Positions 46,381 through 59,500 of a stretch of DNA of 64,000 nt are shown here, one piece after another. Below the pieces are notes generated by a model. The model saw only the letters and a program-made list of their open reading frames with translations, made no database searches and was not told the origin of the DNA. The translations under genes and the position numbers were made by a program. The DNA comes from Chrysoperla carnea (lineage: Eukaryota > Arthropoda > Insecta > Neuroptera > Chrysopidae), in assembly GCF_905475395.1 (NCBI RefSeq), contig NC_058339.1, positions 49,857,172 through 49,921,171 on the forward strand, read 5' to 3'. How positions within the stretch are numbered: position 1 is the stretch's first letter; each line of letters starts with the position of its first letter.

Positions 46381-46543
46381 ATTGTACTAAAAAGTAGAAA
46401 ATAATTATTATTATTACTCATACTTGACTATTTGTAAAAGTTTGAGCACTCCGAATCCTTCACAATTTAAATTGAGTGCTTCAAACATAGCAAATAGTCA
46501 TGTAGGACTCAAAAAATAATCATTTTCTACTATTTAGTACAAT
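46381..46543. mobile_element. Palindromic hairpin element, 163 bp
   Basis: ATTGTACTAAAAAGTAGAAA at the left pairs with TTTCTACTATTTAGTACAAT at the right, and CTTGACTATTTG pairs with CAAATAGTCATG. The inner parts also pair (GTTTGAGCACT with AGTGCTTCAAAC). The whole element is one long imperfect palindrome. Confidence 0.7.
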
Positions 46544-47071
46544 AAAAGCTTATTTCTTACCTAAATTTTTAATTCCAATTATTATGCGATGATATTCTTG
46601 TTGGAATAACAAAAAAACGGATACCTATCAAATTGAAGTTAGAATGTGCAAGAAAAATTTTTTAAAGTTTTGAGAAGGAGAATGCCTTTCTTTCGAAAAT
46701 TTTTTTATGTAACAAGTTTTATGTTCGACAGAATAAAAAAATTACAAAGTATGACCGGTGATGTACTTAGTTTTTTAGGCGTGGGCTTGCGGATAAACTG
46801 GTTGGTGCTACCAGTTGGTAGGTTTGGTATGGTAAATCATCTATCTATCTATCCATCCACGTATCGAACATTACTCGATCAGAGATATTCGTTAAACATC
46901 GTTTGACAAATTTTGTATCAATATTCAATGTGGTACAATGTTTTAAAAAATATTTTGTATTAATTTTTCTTCATAATAAAAATTTCAAAGTGTAAAAGTG
47001 TAAAATTGTTACTTTTTACCACGGGGACAACAACTATAATCCTGGTCTGTCAGTGTGAAAGGGGGATTATA
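46544..47071. other. No gene seen
   Basis: An 86-codon open frame at 46646-46906 has no recognisable motif and no supporting splice or promoter context. Confidence 0.35.
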
Positions 47072-47577
47072 TACAGGGTGTCTCAGAATTACACGGTACT
47101 ATTCTAGGCTCGTGTTCTTAGGCTCAAAATACGCAAAGAAATTCTGAAAATGATTTATTTCTGATTTTTAGATTAAGATTAAGAGATTTTTTTCAGAAAT
47201 TAGCAGTTAATCAAGTGCGAAATGATATAGCCACGGTTTAAAAACCTTTCATACAATAATTGAATATTGTAATGTGTTTGACAGGTGATCTAATATCTGT
47301 CACATTGTCCTAAACACTTCTTGGTAAATTATCACTGTCATCAGTTTTACAAGTACTTGTATAGAACAACAGCTATCAAGAATCTTCCTGATGCTACAGT
47401 TAATTTTCAGGAAGCATGCGTTTGTTGTGTAGCATGCTTCATTCATAAAAACGAGGACTACGTTCCCGCTGTCAGTAATAAATTCTTTTCGTAAATATGC
47501 TTATACGAACTTTTTGGTAATTTTGTGCTAGAGAGCATGCATCTAAAAAAGTCCCGTGCAATTTTGAAACATCTGTA
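47072..47577. mobile_element. Tc1/mariner-type MITE
   Basis: 27-bp inverted ends: TACAGGGTGTCTCAGAATTA at the left, and at the right the inverse TACAGATGTTTCAAAATTGC. Outer TA fits a TA target duplication, and CAGGGTGTCTCA is a common insect mariner-like terminus. No ORF. 506 bp. Confidence 0.65.
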
Positions 47578-48105
47578 GATAAACATCCATTTCATTTGAT
47601 GCTTATCTGAATTAAAATCTTTTTGTACAGAATTTTACGTGATATTTTAAAAATCGCTATTTTAATCGTTAAGAATACGATTTTTGTATTTTTTGGGTCA
47701 ATAATATACTAAAAATTAGTTTTATCAAAATGTCTAGTGATTTATTTGACTTTTTCAAAGAGATGCTTTCAGAAAATGGTAAAAATTCAGGAAAATTTAT
47801 TTGTCACCAATTTGGCTAATAATTATTTTTTAGGGTTAATTTAATTGAGAAAATACCATTCTTCCGAATACCGATATCTTTGTTGAGTAATTTCTTAGGT
47901 AACGACTAACATCGTATACGCGAGGTGGTCTCTCGGGGAAATTTCCTTAGTCCCTTAAAAATTGTCGTTGAATCGCAAAATCTATTAGATTTTCTTGTCT
48001 TTGAACACTCATCAATTTTAAGCAGATGACTTATAATATTCCGCACCAAGAACTTAAAAAGCGTAGCTCTTTCAATATCTTATGTTATTGAACTGCCTAA
48101 GAACC

Positions 48106-48655
48106 AGGTTAGGTTAGGTTAGAGTGGCTGTCCTGGGGTGGGACACACTTAGTCCATAGGGTCCGTTGTGATACCGAAAAAGGGTTGGCCCATCCCCGAC
48201 CAATATAAATTTGTGATAAATTTGGAGCTGTTTAAGAACAACAGGAGAGCTTTGGAGACGGACTCCAGGTCGGAGAGGTCGTCAAAGAGAGGCTGGCTCA
48301 AGTAAGTCCATTTCCTCATGACACGAGTTGGGCAGTGACAGAGAAGATGAGACATTGTCTCCTCCTCCTTACTGCTGTGGCAGCTCCTGCAGTAGTCGTG
48401 ATACACTGCCTGGTCCAGGCGTTCAGAATTCCTGCCGCTCAACTAGTGTCTTGTAATAGCCACAAAAACTTTGCGAACAGACGCCCTTGGAAGTGATGTA
48501 AGATGTTCGGAAAGACTACGATTGTACTCAGACCATTTCTGTCTTGTAGTACCAGAACTACGTTCCTCCCTCCATCTAAGAATTGCCCTTTTTAAGATAT
48601 CCCCTTTGTGGAGCAACTTGCAGTTCGCAAATGGAACTTCCGTATATTTATAGAT
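48106..48655 (-). mobile_element. 5'-truncated LINE with TTAGG-like 3' tail
   Basis: The minus strand encodes a LINE ORF2 C-terminus: RWREERSSGTTRQKW, then FVAITRH, one stop (48443-48445), then LSGRNSERLDQ. A zinc knuckle YCRSCHSSKEEETMSHLLCHC and the RKWTYLSQPLFDDLSDL tail follow. Such knuckle-ended ORFs occur in several insect LINE clades. The 3' end on this strand finishes in three CTAACC-type units (plus strand AGGTTAGGTTAGGTTAG, 48106-48122). Dead, with no reverse transcriptase. It is a different family from the one at 36266. Confidence 0.8.
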
Positions 48656-49364
48656 GCTTGTGTCTAAGAACTACCTTCACACAAATTTTCTGACTTTTTG
48701 CAGAAAATATACTTGTGTTCAAAACGTACGTTACCTTCGTACCTTCGTACCTAACATACCAGATAAGAATACTTTTGAACAGCATTGTAATATATAAATG
48801 TTATTGAAACGATATGTTTGAACACTTTCAGTGTTCGAATATTAAGTATAGTGTATATTATTATTACGTAGCGTACCTACCTACCTATATAATATAACCT
48901 CACTTCAATATTATTATATTATATGAATGATATTGTTTAAAGCAAACCATGTTTAAGCATCTGTTGTTTAACCAATAATAGGTTTCCACGATTTATCCGC
49001 GTTGTGTGGTTTAATCAGACACTCACGCTCAATACCCAATACGTACCTACGTATATACACTTATATATTATAAAACAATTGTATTTGTATATGAACTATA
49101 TTATCATGATTATCATGTATGAGATGAGTCATTTTGTTCATTGTTCATATTATATTTGAAGTGGGGATAGTGGTAGGGGTAAATAACTGATTATATTTTG
49201 AGAGGGTTGAGAAATGATGTGTGTTAGATGAATCATAACAATATGTATGTATAAAACAATATATTATTATTATTATTATTATTGTTATTATTAACATTTA
49301 CATGTGTGGTAAGTAGAATAACAGTTCTAACAGTGTTATTTGAAGCAAACTGTTCAAATCTGTG
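48656..49364. other. No gene seen; ATT microsatellite
   Basis: TTA/ATT repeat at about 49261-49290. Several TACCTACC-type runs about 48877-48890. Otherwise featureless. Confidence 0.45.
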
Positions 49365-49760
49365 GTCAAAATGCTGTTCCCGATAGTTTGAACAACGTGG
49401 TCAATGGTATCGAAAAATTAACACCAAAGATGAAAAGTTTCATCCAAAATTAGGGGGTTTCATAAACAATTCCATTCAAATCGGATAAAGTCTTTTGAAC
49501 CTTATAACGTCAGTAAATGAAAAAATTTGAATTTTGCTCTATCAAATCCAAATTATATCCGATTTTGCTAGATCAAGTATGTGATCCTACTAACTTTGAG
49601 CCCTATTTTTCAAATTTGAGGTAAAATAATTTAACTTATGTTTAATATGATGAAGATTGTGGGGTCCTGGTCACTACATTTAGCAGAACGTTGAATGGTA
49701 TGAACAAAGTAACATAAAAAATGAGAAGTTCAAAAATTAGTAGGTTTTAAAAAATTTTTT
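49365..49760 (+). repeat. Two diverged direct repeats, about 305-bp period
   Basis: TGTGGTCAAAATGCTGTTCC ... TCAATGGTATCGAAAAATTA ... GATGAAAAGTTTCATCC (from 49361) recurs as TGTGGGGTCCTGGTCACTAC ... TGAATGGTATGAACAAAGTA ... AATGAGAAGTTCAAAAATTA (from about 49658). Possibly two units of an old satellite or one element copied in tandem. Confidence 0.4.
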
Positions 49761-51973
49761 ATTAAGATAAATTACGCTTTGTTACCAAAGAATCGAAATA
49801 AACTTAATGGCATTATCAAAATCCAAAACCTTTTTTTTGCTTTATAATATCATAGTTACATTAAATTTTGACAAACAAAGTTTACCAAACATATCGGTGT
49901 CAAAAAGATAAATAATAAACGAATCCTTTTGTTTATTATTTCTCAGAAAATGAATTGTAATCCTTCTTTTAATGACTAGTTGGTACTCTAAGAGATAATA
50001 TTCGGACTATTATAGTAATAGATTTAATATTTATTTTATTTGTTATTGTTTTTATTATTGGTTTTGATCATCTGTGAATTATATTATATCGGACCATATA
50101 ATTTATATACTTTTAAATTTTAACTCGATAATCCCCATTTTTAGTGTTCATAAAGGATGTCCCAAAATTAACGCAAAAAGTAATTTTCAAAGAGAAAGTT
50201 TTTAAAAATTGAAAATTGTGTAAAAGAAACGGGAGATGTCGTGGAACACTCGGTAGGAACTATATTCCTTTCGCAACTTGGTACATTAAAAATGTAGCGC
50301 ATACTTTTTTTATTTACAAGATATATTACTGAATATTTAAGGATTTAATTTTTTAAGTCAAATACTTGTTGGATTCTTTAAAGAATTTAATTTTGTAGCT
50401 ACTTTAAGTTTTTACTGCATGAATGAATTATATTAGAATGAGTAATATTAGAATTGTAGACATACTTCTGATTTAGTAGTCAACCCAATTTGTGCGTGCA
50501 TTACGTTTAGTTTGATCAGGATATTTATTATTACACAACAAAAAAATTTCATTGTACTTACTTTAAATTATCTCTGTTATCTTTAGCTTCCGATAACTTT
50601 CACAACTTTTTTTAAAAATATTTTGACAAAAAGTACAAATTGACAAATTATAAAAATATTTTTGCCTTTTCTCAAATTCATGGAAAGCTGAGTCAATGAC
50701 AGGAAGGAAAGATTTAATTCGTTCATTCAACCATCCGATTTTTCGACGATACGATGGGAGGCCCCGAGGCCCTGACCCTCTGGCATCGTCCTACATTTGG
50801 TCCTGTTCAATTTATTTAACAATTCGTTGAATAGTTTTTATACGATATCGCCTAAATTTATGAAAAAATTTTATATTTGGAAGCAATTCCAGAGATTTCT
50901 CTGGTAAAATACACATCTAATCGTCGAATAAGCTGGATTTTAATGTTTTACTGTGTTATAATTACCTACCTCTAATAATCTATTGACATGAAATGAGAGC
51001 GACATGTTTCGGAGGTATTGCCAAAAGAAATTGCTTCAGGACTTCAAGAAATCAATGGGACCCGATTTTTATATTTTTGAGGCAATACTATTGAACATTT
51101 TTATCCATAATCGTAACATTTCATAATCCTCCCTAGTACTTCTCATATTAGATCTTCATTTTAAATTCAAACATATATTTTCAGCTTTCTGGTGGCATTA
51201 ACACCGCCCTATTGAATTTTCATTTTTTAGTTTATATTTTTTTTGTTTTTGTGGAGACAAAAATTTTTGTAATTTGATTATAATAAAATTTGATGGTTTT
51301 GATATTATTATTTTGAACTATTGAATATAAAAACATATTTTTAATATATATTAATATACATAATATATAAAATTAATAATTAAAAAACATTTTATAATTA
51401 TTTTAAAATAATAATAATAATTTATATTTATTTTTGTTTTAAAATAGTTTGGTTTATAAAACAAAAACAACAACAACAAATAATTATGATTATGATTATT
51501 ATTAAAAACAGCACACACATATTTTAAAATAAATTAATAATTTTATTAAATATATTTATATATAAAAATAAATTATAAAAACACATATACTATAAACATG
51601 TATAAAACAATATGTTTTATGTACACAAATGAAAAAATATTTATAGTAATTATTCATATATATTGGGTGATATTTACATCAACAAACAATAATCTTTACT
51701 AATTAAAATTGGTTTTTGTTGAGTTAAAATGCGGAAAATTTAAGGTAGTTTAGCCATAAATCCACATTTCTTAAGTTAATTATACTTGATGGAATTAAAA
51801 TATAGTGTTAGTACCTATACTTGATGCGTTTTATCGATGCCAACATGTCAAAAAACAAAGTACATTTTTAAATAACACAGTTTAATTTAAATAGTTCTAG
51901 ATGTTTTAATTAAAAATATAAATTCGAATCAATTAAATTGTACTATTAGGCTCAAAAACACACTTTATAGTTC
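49761..51973. other. No gene seen; very AT-rich
   Basis: GATGTCCCAAAATTAACGC at about 50157 resembles the end of a common insect DNA transposon, but no partner end was found. From 51230 to 51660 the sequence is extremely AT-rich with AAT/TTA runs. Confidence 0.4.
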
Positions 51974-52527
51974 AACAAGTGAAAACAAACAATTGACTGA
52001 GATAACTGTTGAAATAATATGTATAGACAGTGTTGATTTCATTACACATATACCTAATACGTATACATGTCACACATACATAACTGATAATCCCATATTA
52101 ATACATACTATAAAATTTGCATCTAATGTGTGCCCTCGTGAGTAAACAGTGATGTTTAAAAAAAATGTTTCAAACAAAAGTTGTTTATTTTTATAAGGAA
52201 CATTTTTTACATTTAAACTTTTGTTCTATCTCTAACGGTTTACAAGATGGGTCCTACGGACCCAAGACCCAATTGACCTATGTTGCTCATTTACGAACTC
52301 GACCTCACTTTTTACGTCCTGAGTGCGCCGTAAAAATTTCAGCTTGATATCTTTTTGTGTTTTTGAGTTATCGGGTTGGCAGACGGACAGACAACCGAAA
52401 ATGAACTAATTAGATGCTTTTATGAACACCCATATTAAAATTTTGATGGTAGCATCAATATTTTTAAGCGTTACAAACTTAGGACTAAACTTAATATGCT
52501 ATGTATATTTCATATATACATGGTATA
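51974..52527 (-). repeat. Repeat R copy 7, full length
   Basis: 554 bp in inverse orientation, from AACAAGTGAAAACAAACAAT to CATATATACATGGTATA. Together with copy 2 it defines the family's full length of about 555-565 bp. Confidence 0.85.
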
Positions 52528-54649
52528 AAAAGTTGGCTTCGATAAAACGCATCAAGTATAGGTATATTTAATTTGTAAAAAAAGGAAATTTTCAAACCGA
52601 TTGTTAATGCTCTCAAAAACTAACAATAAAAAAAGGAAGTAAAACAAAAAATAGTAAGTATTGGACGATACATACTTACGACAAATTTGAATTGTGGTGG
52701 TGCCTGGAAATCAAGTATTTGGTGAGTATGAAAATCTGCATTATAATTGATTTAATTTGTTTGTCTACATTTCAATAAAGCCAAAATATTTTGTCGTCAA
52801 TAAAGACTTCACTAAATAAAAATGTATTTATAGACAATGTGAAAGGTATGAATGAGCTTGTTTTCTTTTTCAAATTTTATTAAAGGAAATAATAAATAAA
52901 CAAATCAGAAAAAAAGTGTAAATACAGAAAAATTATCTTCTGATTTTCTAAAACAAACAGAAGAATCTCAAAGAAGCAAAAAACGAGATAAATAAATTAA
53001 ACAATTTTCGGATTAAAAAAATTTTACTAAAAAAATGAAACGTCGCGTCGCCGGGACCTGGCATTCATAGATGAAAAGTTAAGTAAATCTACGAATTTGA
53101 AGTAAATTATACATTTTATGCATTATTGTTACTTATGTGTCGTTGAAGTTGCATACCTAAAAAAAAGTATTTTTTCATTAAATAAACGAATTAATATGAC
53201 GTTCATCCAACGTGCCCTTAAACATTTATAAAGTTGTTCAGTTCCAAGTTTTCTTGCCATTCTTATCTCGAATTTCTTAATAATACAACTTATTAATAAA
53301 ATATATATCCTGTATATATATCTACAAGACATGGTAGTTGCCTATACAAAAACATATATGGAGGATGTATGGAGTAACAACACTACCTATATTTAATAAA
53401 TGTATAGGAATAATAATAAAATATTACATAGATCATATTTATTATAACTTTAATAAATAAAATAATAATAACAAAACGTTACTCTAACATGGTAATAAAA
53501 ACATTATATTTATTGTTGGTATTTTTAGTAAATATTATTTAAAATACAAAAAAATAATAACAAAAACAAGTAAAATTCATTATTTTATTTTATATATGAA
53601 ACATTTTTAATATTTATAATAGTTATCTATTTATAAAAAATATTACATACAATGCAACATTATTATGTGTTAATAATAACAAATATTATGAGTACAATAA
53701 TACTACAAAAAGAAAAAAATAATTGCACTAAAAAGTCCAGGGTTTATTTAAGAGTGAGCAAAGAGCAAGAAATATTGATAAGTTTAGACTTTTTTATTTA
53801 TACAAATCCTTTATCAATAATGTAAAGTCAATCATTGAGTAGACACACTGAATTTTTCTCTGAAATATTCACTGAATGCTGTTTTTTACCAAGGTTTTGG
53901 AAGCCTTCGATCTCCTATTACTAATAAGTAAGTTTGGACAGTAAACAATTTTTGTTATCAAAATCGGCAGTAACAGGAGTTTATAGTACCTATATTTATT
54001 TATAGAAATCCTTTGAGCAAAAATAATGCTAATTGTTTTAATTTTATTAAATGGGAGATCTCTGGGTAGATAAGAGTCTATGAGGCAAAGCTTTTCTTAA
54101 CACATTCGTTTCTTGTGGAAAACATTAAAACATTTTAGATTATTTTGAAAAAGATTCACTATTGCGAAAGAAAAGTATACTGGAGGATGGTGAAAAAGTT
54201 CGGACATCAAAATATTCTAGATTGCTTTGAACTGTAAAGAATGTGAGCATAAAATTATATCATGTTCGAAAATAGAAGAGAATGTTCTCGAATGTTTCGA
54301 ACTACTGAAAAACTATCTTACTTACGAGATCAAAGAGAATAATCATAACTTAATGTTTAAAAAGTTAAAGAACGTATTGGAAGTTAGTTAAATTCGAGAA
54401 CATTCAAGTATACTTTCGAAAAAAAAAACGCAAAAAAATGGAATACTTATTTATGAGAAAGCTCCTATTTGGTACTTTTAAATGGTACAATTTTCAGTTG
54501 TGTTTTAAGTTATGTAAAAAAAGGAATCTGAAACAAAAATACATACAATTTTTCATTTATACTTTACTCGGTGAAAAATACGAAAATTTTGTTACGAATT
54601 TTTTGGTCAGAATAAATTTTTAAAGTGTAAACTTTTTGGCAAAAAACAT
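52528..54649. other. No gene seen
   Basis: AT-rich. A small GC patch at 53040-53065 (GTCGCGTCGCCGGGACCTGG) stands out but has no partner or frame that I recognise. Confidence 0.4.
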
Positions 54650-54800
54650 GGAACTTGTGTCATCGCGTGTTTGTAATTGAAGTCCTCCTAAACGGATGGA
54701 CCAATTTTGATGAAATTTTGTGTGTGTGTTCAAGCGAATACGATGAAGGTTTAGATTCAAGGTCACTACAATAGGTTTTTGAGAGTTCCGCACCAAAAAA
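54650..54800. repeat. Dispersed insect-type repeat fragment
   Basis: Contains CCTCCTAAACGGATGGACCA, ATTTTGATGAAATTTTGTGT and GTTCCGCACC. This word order resembles repeats seen widely in insect genomes and is loosely like the arms at 43295 and 44435. No ends were defined. Confidence 0.35.
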
Positions 54801-55805
54801 TTAAAACCCATGAAATATAAATGTTGGAAACGCATTTAAATATTATAATACATTAGATCTTACTATTCAAATGTATTTGTTTGTAATTTATTAGTATTCA
54901 GGAATGGTGAATAGGTATTTATTAGAGCTGTAAGCGATCGCAGCGAACTCCACTGCCGAAGGCTCCAGCCAGGCCAAAGGCCAGTTATTCCAAAGTTGGA
55001 AGGTTCCACTTTCGTCGACAGTCCCTTTGACGAGTTTTGCACATTTTAGAGAAATTTTCAAGGCCACTTTGATCAAATACCATGTGTTCACATGACTTTT
55101 TTACATTATTTTGTTGTAAGACTTATTATTATTTACTAAGCTGTACAGTTACAATAAATTTTATTTTCTGAAACGTGAACATTGTAAGCAATAGTGTATT
55201 TTTTATTTAAAATAAGTTTTCTAATATGTAGCTGAAAATCAATAAAATCGTACTTGCAGTGAAGTATAAAATCTTTTTCTGAATATCCATGTTAAAGTTT
55301 GTTATTAAATGTATGCCAAAATTTTGGAATTCGTTGTACAAAAAAAAATTATGATATTGTTTAAAAATATGTATATTATATAATTTTTTACAATAGGAAA
55401 CATAATCTATTATTTATGAAAATTAAAAACATTTGACATCATGATTGCACACACATTTTATTTTATATATCAATAACATATATGTATAAATATATATCTA
55501 TATCTAATATTCATGAATTATAATAACTAATTGGTATTGTTTGCAGGTACACATACATACATGATGTATGTTATAGATATTTTTTTGAATATTACAGTCA
55601 AAAACGGTTATAATGACATTAGTCGTCGAAATCCTTCAAATTAGTCGTTTATAACAACCAATATATAGACTAACATATTTCTGTTTCTCGGCAGATATAG
55701 CCATTTACCGGACGAGAAAGCAGGTAGGCTGAATATTGATTGTCAACAATTGGATACTGATGAGGAAGTTGATATACCACATTCTAATCATCACTACATA
55801 GAATA
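54801..55805. other. No gene seen
   Basis: AT-rich. A modest GC-richer stretch (about 54930-55040) has no recognisable motif. Confidence 0.4.
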
Positions 55806-55930
55806 AAAAAAAGTCGCTTCCCGCTGTCTGTCCCTATGTATGCTTAGATCTTTAAAACTACGCAACGGATTTTGAAGTTATAAAAAAATTCATCATCAAA
55901 GTTGAAAATAAGATACAAATAATTTCAATC
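55806..55930 (+). repeat. Dispersed repeat fragment
   Basis: GTCGCTTCCCGCTGTCTGTC, ATGTATGCTTAGATCTTTAA and ACTACGCAACGGATTTTGAA in order. This resembles a common arthropod dispersed repeat, known to me by pattern only. Ends not defined. Confidence 0.4.
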
Positions 55931-56289
55931 CGGAATCTAAAATTGCCTTGATGCTCGGGCTCTCTTAAAGTTAAAATACAAACTTTAACACAACCGCGTT
56001 GATTGTTGATCAAAAGAAGCTCCTGCAGATATTTCTCTTTGGATGATTATTATTTCACAGATAATATATCACCTAATATCAAACGAAAATCGTATGTCCC
56101 TTCGATGTTATAATAACAGATTTTGACTGTATATAATTATATATCATATATCCAAATATTTTTTAATCAATTTTTTGATTTACACAAAATAAATTCTGGT
56201 ATAAAAATTTCATACAGCACATGTAGTTTTCGTTTGCATATGTTATCATGGTGCATATTTATTTTCTTATATTGGTATTTAAAGAATAA

Positions 56290-56570
56290 AATTCTGGATT
56301 TTTTCTAAGCTGTATTATTTATTTTAATATTATTACTTACCTACTATTTGGAGATAGTGATTGTTTCTCCATTTGATGTAACGAGGTTTATACGCAACAA
56401 GAAATATTATTAAAAAAATTTTACAAAACTAATTTTATCATGGTGGAGGTAAGACTTAACGAATAAAATGATGCATGCTTCAGTTTTGATTTTTTTTAAA
56501 GCTATATTATTTATTTTTCTTATACCTTCTTATTATTTGGAGATAGTAACTATTCCTCCTACTGGGAATG
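56290..56570 (+). repeat. Diverged tandem duplication, about 200-bp period
   Basis: GCTGTATTATTTATTTTAAT ... CTACTATTTGGAGATAGTGA ... TTTCTCC (from 56309) recurs as GCTATATTATTTATTTTTCT ... CTTATTATTTGGAGATAGTA ... ATTCCTCC (from 56501). Confidence 0.45.
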
Positions 56571-59500
56571 TTATAAAGAAAATTTCACAAAACTTCAGTA
56601 GTTTTTCTAACACTATACTATTTTAATCTTAACTTAGCAATAATAAAATTTTGAAAATTGTGAAGCAATCGAAAATAGTTTCCATACCTAAGTTGTCTAT
56701 TTGAATGTTTGACGATTTTTTAAGTTTTTGTTTATTGATGTAGTAATTTTCAGGTAAACTTAGAACTTAATTTAATTGAGTTGAGATTTTTTTAACGAGT
56801 GATTAGCTATTCATCAAATATGCAGATAATTATACATTTTTTGAAGTGGATAATGGTAAACACATGTTGTCAAGGTACAATATTGATCTGAATAAATTTT
56901 CTCGTTTTAATGAGACCTTCCACTTCCTAAAGGTAAATACAATAAGCATAAATTATTAATTATTTAAGCATGGTATAACAAAAGCTAGTTCTTTTCGAAA
57001 AGGCTAGATTTATTAATTTCGATGATTTTCATAAACTTTAATTTTTTTTTTGTAATACGCATCATAAATTTATCATTTAGAAATAATTCAAATCTATATA
57101 ATTACAAAATGATAGTTTCTATTCATTCGAAATAAACCCAAATATGAATTTAAACTTGTTTTTAAATTTTTTTTTAAAACCACCCGAATACTATGCTTAT
57201 TTACAAAGAATATATATACAAAATATAACAAAATTATCATAATAACATACATAAATGCATAATATGTATCTTACCTATTGTATGCAAGTAACCAATTGTA
57301 TGAAAGTGGAAATACAGATGGCCATATTTAAAAATAAAAAACGGCGTTCATAATGAATAACGAAAAACCCTTTGTATACATACAGAATGATAAATTTTTA
57401 TATTAATTAGTTATTTAGTACAACTCTTAATAATACAAAACTTGTGTTCCTATGGAATACAGGGAGGTGTGTCTAAAAGTTTAACTTTTGAAAACGAAAT
57501 GGTTTTAATTTCGAGAATAAGCTGTAAAATAAAATTAATTTAAAAGGAACAAATAAAACACATAAAGCTCTTCGATTTAACTATCTATAATTTCAGGAAA
57601 AAGGCGTTTTTTGAGTTTTTCTACAGTCCAATGTAGGGATATCCTTTTAAAGGCTTTTAAGGATATAATAAAAGTCAGCGAGTGGTTTTTATCTATGCTC
57701 ACGTTGGCGTGAATTATTCTTTATGTTTGATCTTTGCCCATTGAATTTTAAGAACTTAGAACTTATGGTTTTATTTGTTGCGTGCAGAACTGATTCTTAA
57801 TATTTAATATTTTTATAATGATCTTTTATTTATTTGATTGTCTTTTAAGTTAGGTATTAGTGTATTTTTTGAACAGGATTTATAGGAATTTTTTTCCAAT
57901 GTATATACAATCAATTTTAATTCCGTGTGAAAAAAATAAAAAACAAGGCCTGGGTTTCAGGAAGAAAATGACGACGAACGTACGTTGGTACCGTACACAC
58001 ACACTCACATACTTCTTCTCCAAATTGTGGTTAGTGCCCTATGATGACCATGAAACGTAAAGATATGTTGAAAATTTCTATTTCGAAAATAGGACCCATT
58101 ACAATAAGTTCCTATACTGTGAAGAATACCGAATGTAAACTTTTACAAAATATTTTTATCATTTATGTAAGAATACTGCCTATGTTTAGTATAAATATTT
58201 TTGTTTAGAAACACAGAAACTGCTTTGGTTCCCCTTGAAATTTGATTCGTGTAGAGTGAGGAATTACTACGTAAAATAAAACCTTTAAAAAGCTTGAATG
58301 CTAGAAATTTTCTCTTCGGAAGTTTCTGTTTTTTATTATTTTTTTTTTAAATTTCTGCTTTTTTTAAATAAGGGAGGCATTAATATTTGGCAAACCATTC
58401 TGTACGTAAGTTGTTTAACCCCAATGAAGGTACGCGTCAGATTTACCCTCGAATTTATACACATAAATGGGTGGAGAAGTTAACGTACTGTGTATATGAT
58501 ACACTATTGTATTAGAAATAGGGTGTTTAAGTGTTAGAAGGGATTCAGCAGTATATATATATATAAATACATGAAGGTACCCTTACATTGTAAGGTATTA
58601 TGTTCAGCCAAATGAATACTGAATTGAAGTTCACTTCTTATAAAATTAGTAATAGTTTTTTGACTAATTGTAATGTTTTACTAACCTACTGACCAATAAT
58701 AATAAACCAAACCAATTCTTTCTAGTTAATTGTTCGAAAATTAGTTAGAATTGATTTCAAAAACTTTTTAAATTTACTTTGAAACGAGTGTATTAAATTT
58801 AATTAGGTGATAATTTAAATCGAAATAAATTGGAATTGAAATAATTATTACTTTTTTGATTAAGGTAGTTCTCTCTTTATATCCAAATCCATATAAAAAC
58901 ATGTTCTTATATTCGTGCACTATTTGTAACAAGACAAAAGTGTAAAATACTGATTACTGAGACTAAGTGTTTTTTTGCTTATCTTTTCAACAAATCATGC
59001 GAGAACGATTTTCTTGCTAACAAAAAACTCGTCATAAATTGAGGTTTCAATACCTTGCTTTTGAAAAAAATTGTAAGTATCTCTCTCATTGCATAGATGG
59101 TGAAAAAATTTCCTTTTTTTCATTTTATACAGTTGTAGCAATCTTATATTTCAATTTTATTGAATTACTAAGAAAAGTCCTTTCAAGATTGAACTACCTC
59201 AAGCCTGGGACGAGGCACAGTATTTAACAGTCATTTCAGAACAGCTAGAAATTTGAGAAACTCTTTCAAGGGCCCTGGAAAGTTTATAATTGTAGAAGTA
59301 ATGAAATATTTGAAGACAAATTGAGTTTCTTGTAGCTCATATTCTTTTTGTATTTATTTTTGAAGTTATTAATTTTTTTGGGATAGAAATTGTTTTTCTT
59401 TTTAAAAAAGAAAAGTTAAGTTTTAAGTAACATAAATAAACCTTTACTAAAGTCTCAAAAAGATAGATACATGGAAGTTGTTATAAAAAAATTGTTAAGA

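Noticed and set aside
47731-47781. Possible first coding exon (MSSDLFDFFKEMLSEN then GTAAAA)
   Set aside because: Good-looking start and donor, but no downstream exon could be joined and there is no family match. Too little to support.
48106-48122. TTAGG units as a real telomere or subtelomere
   Set aside because: Only three units, at the end of a LINE. More likely part of the element.
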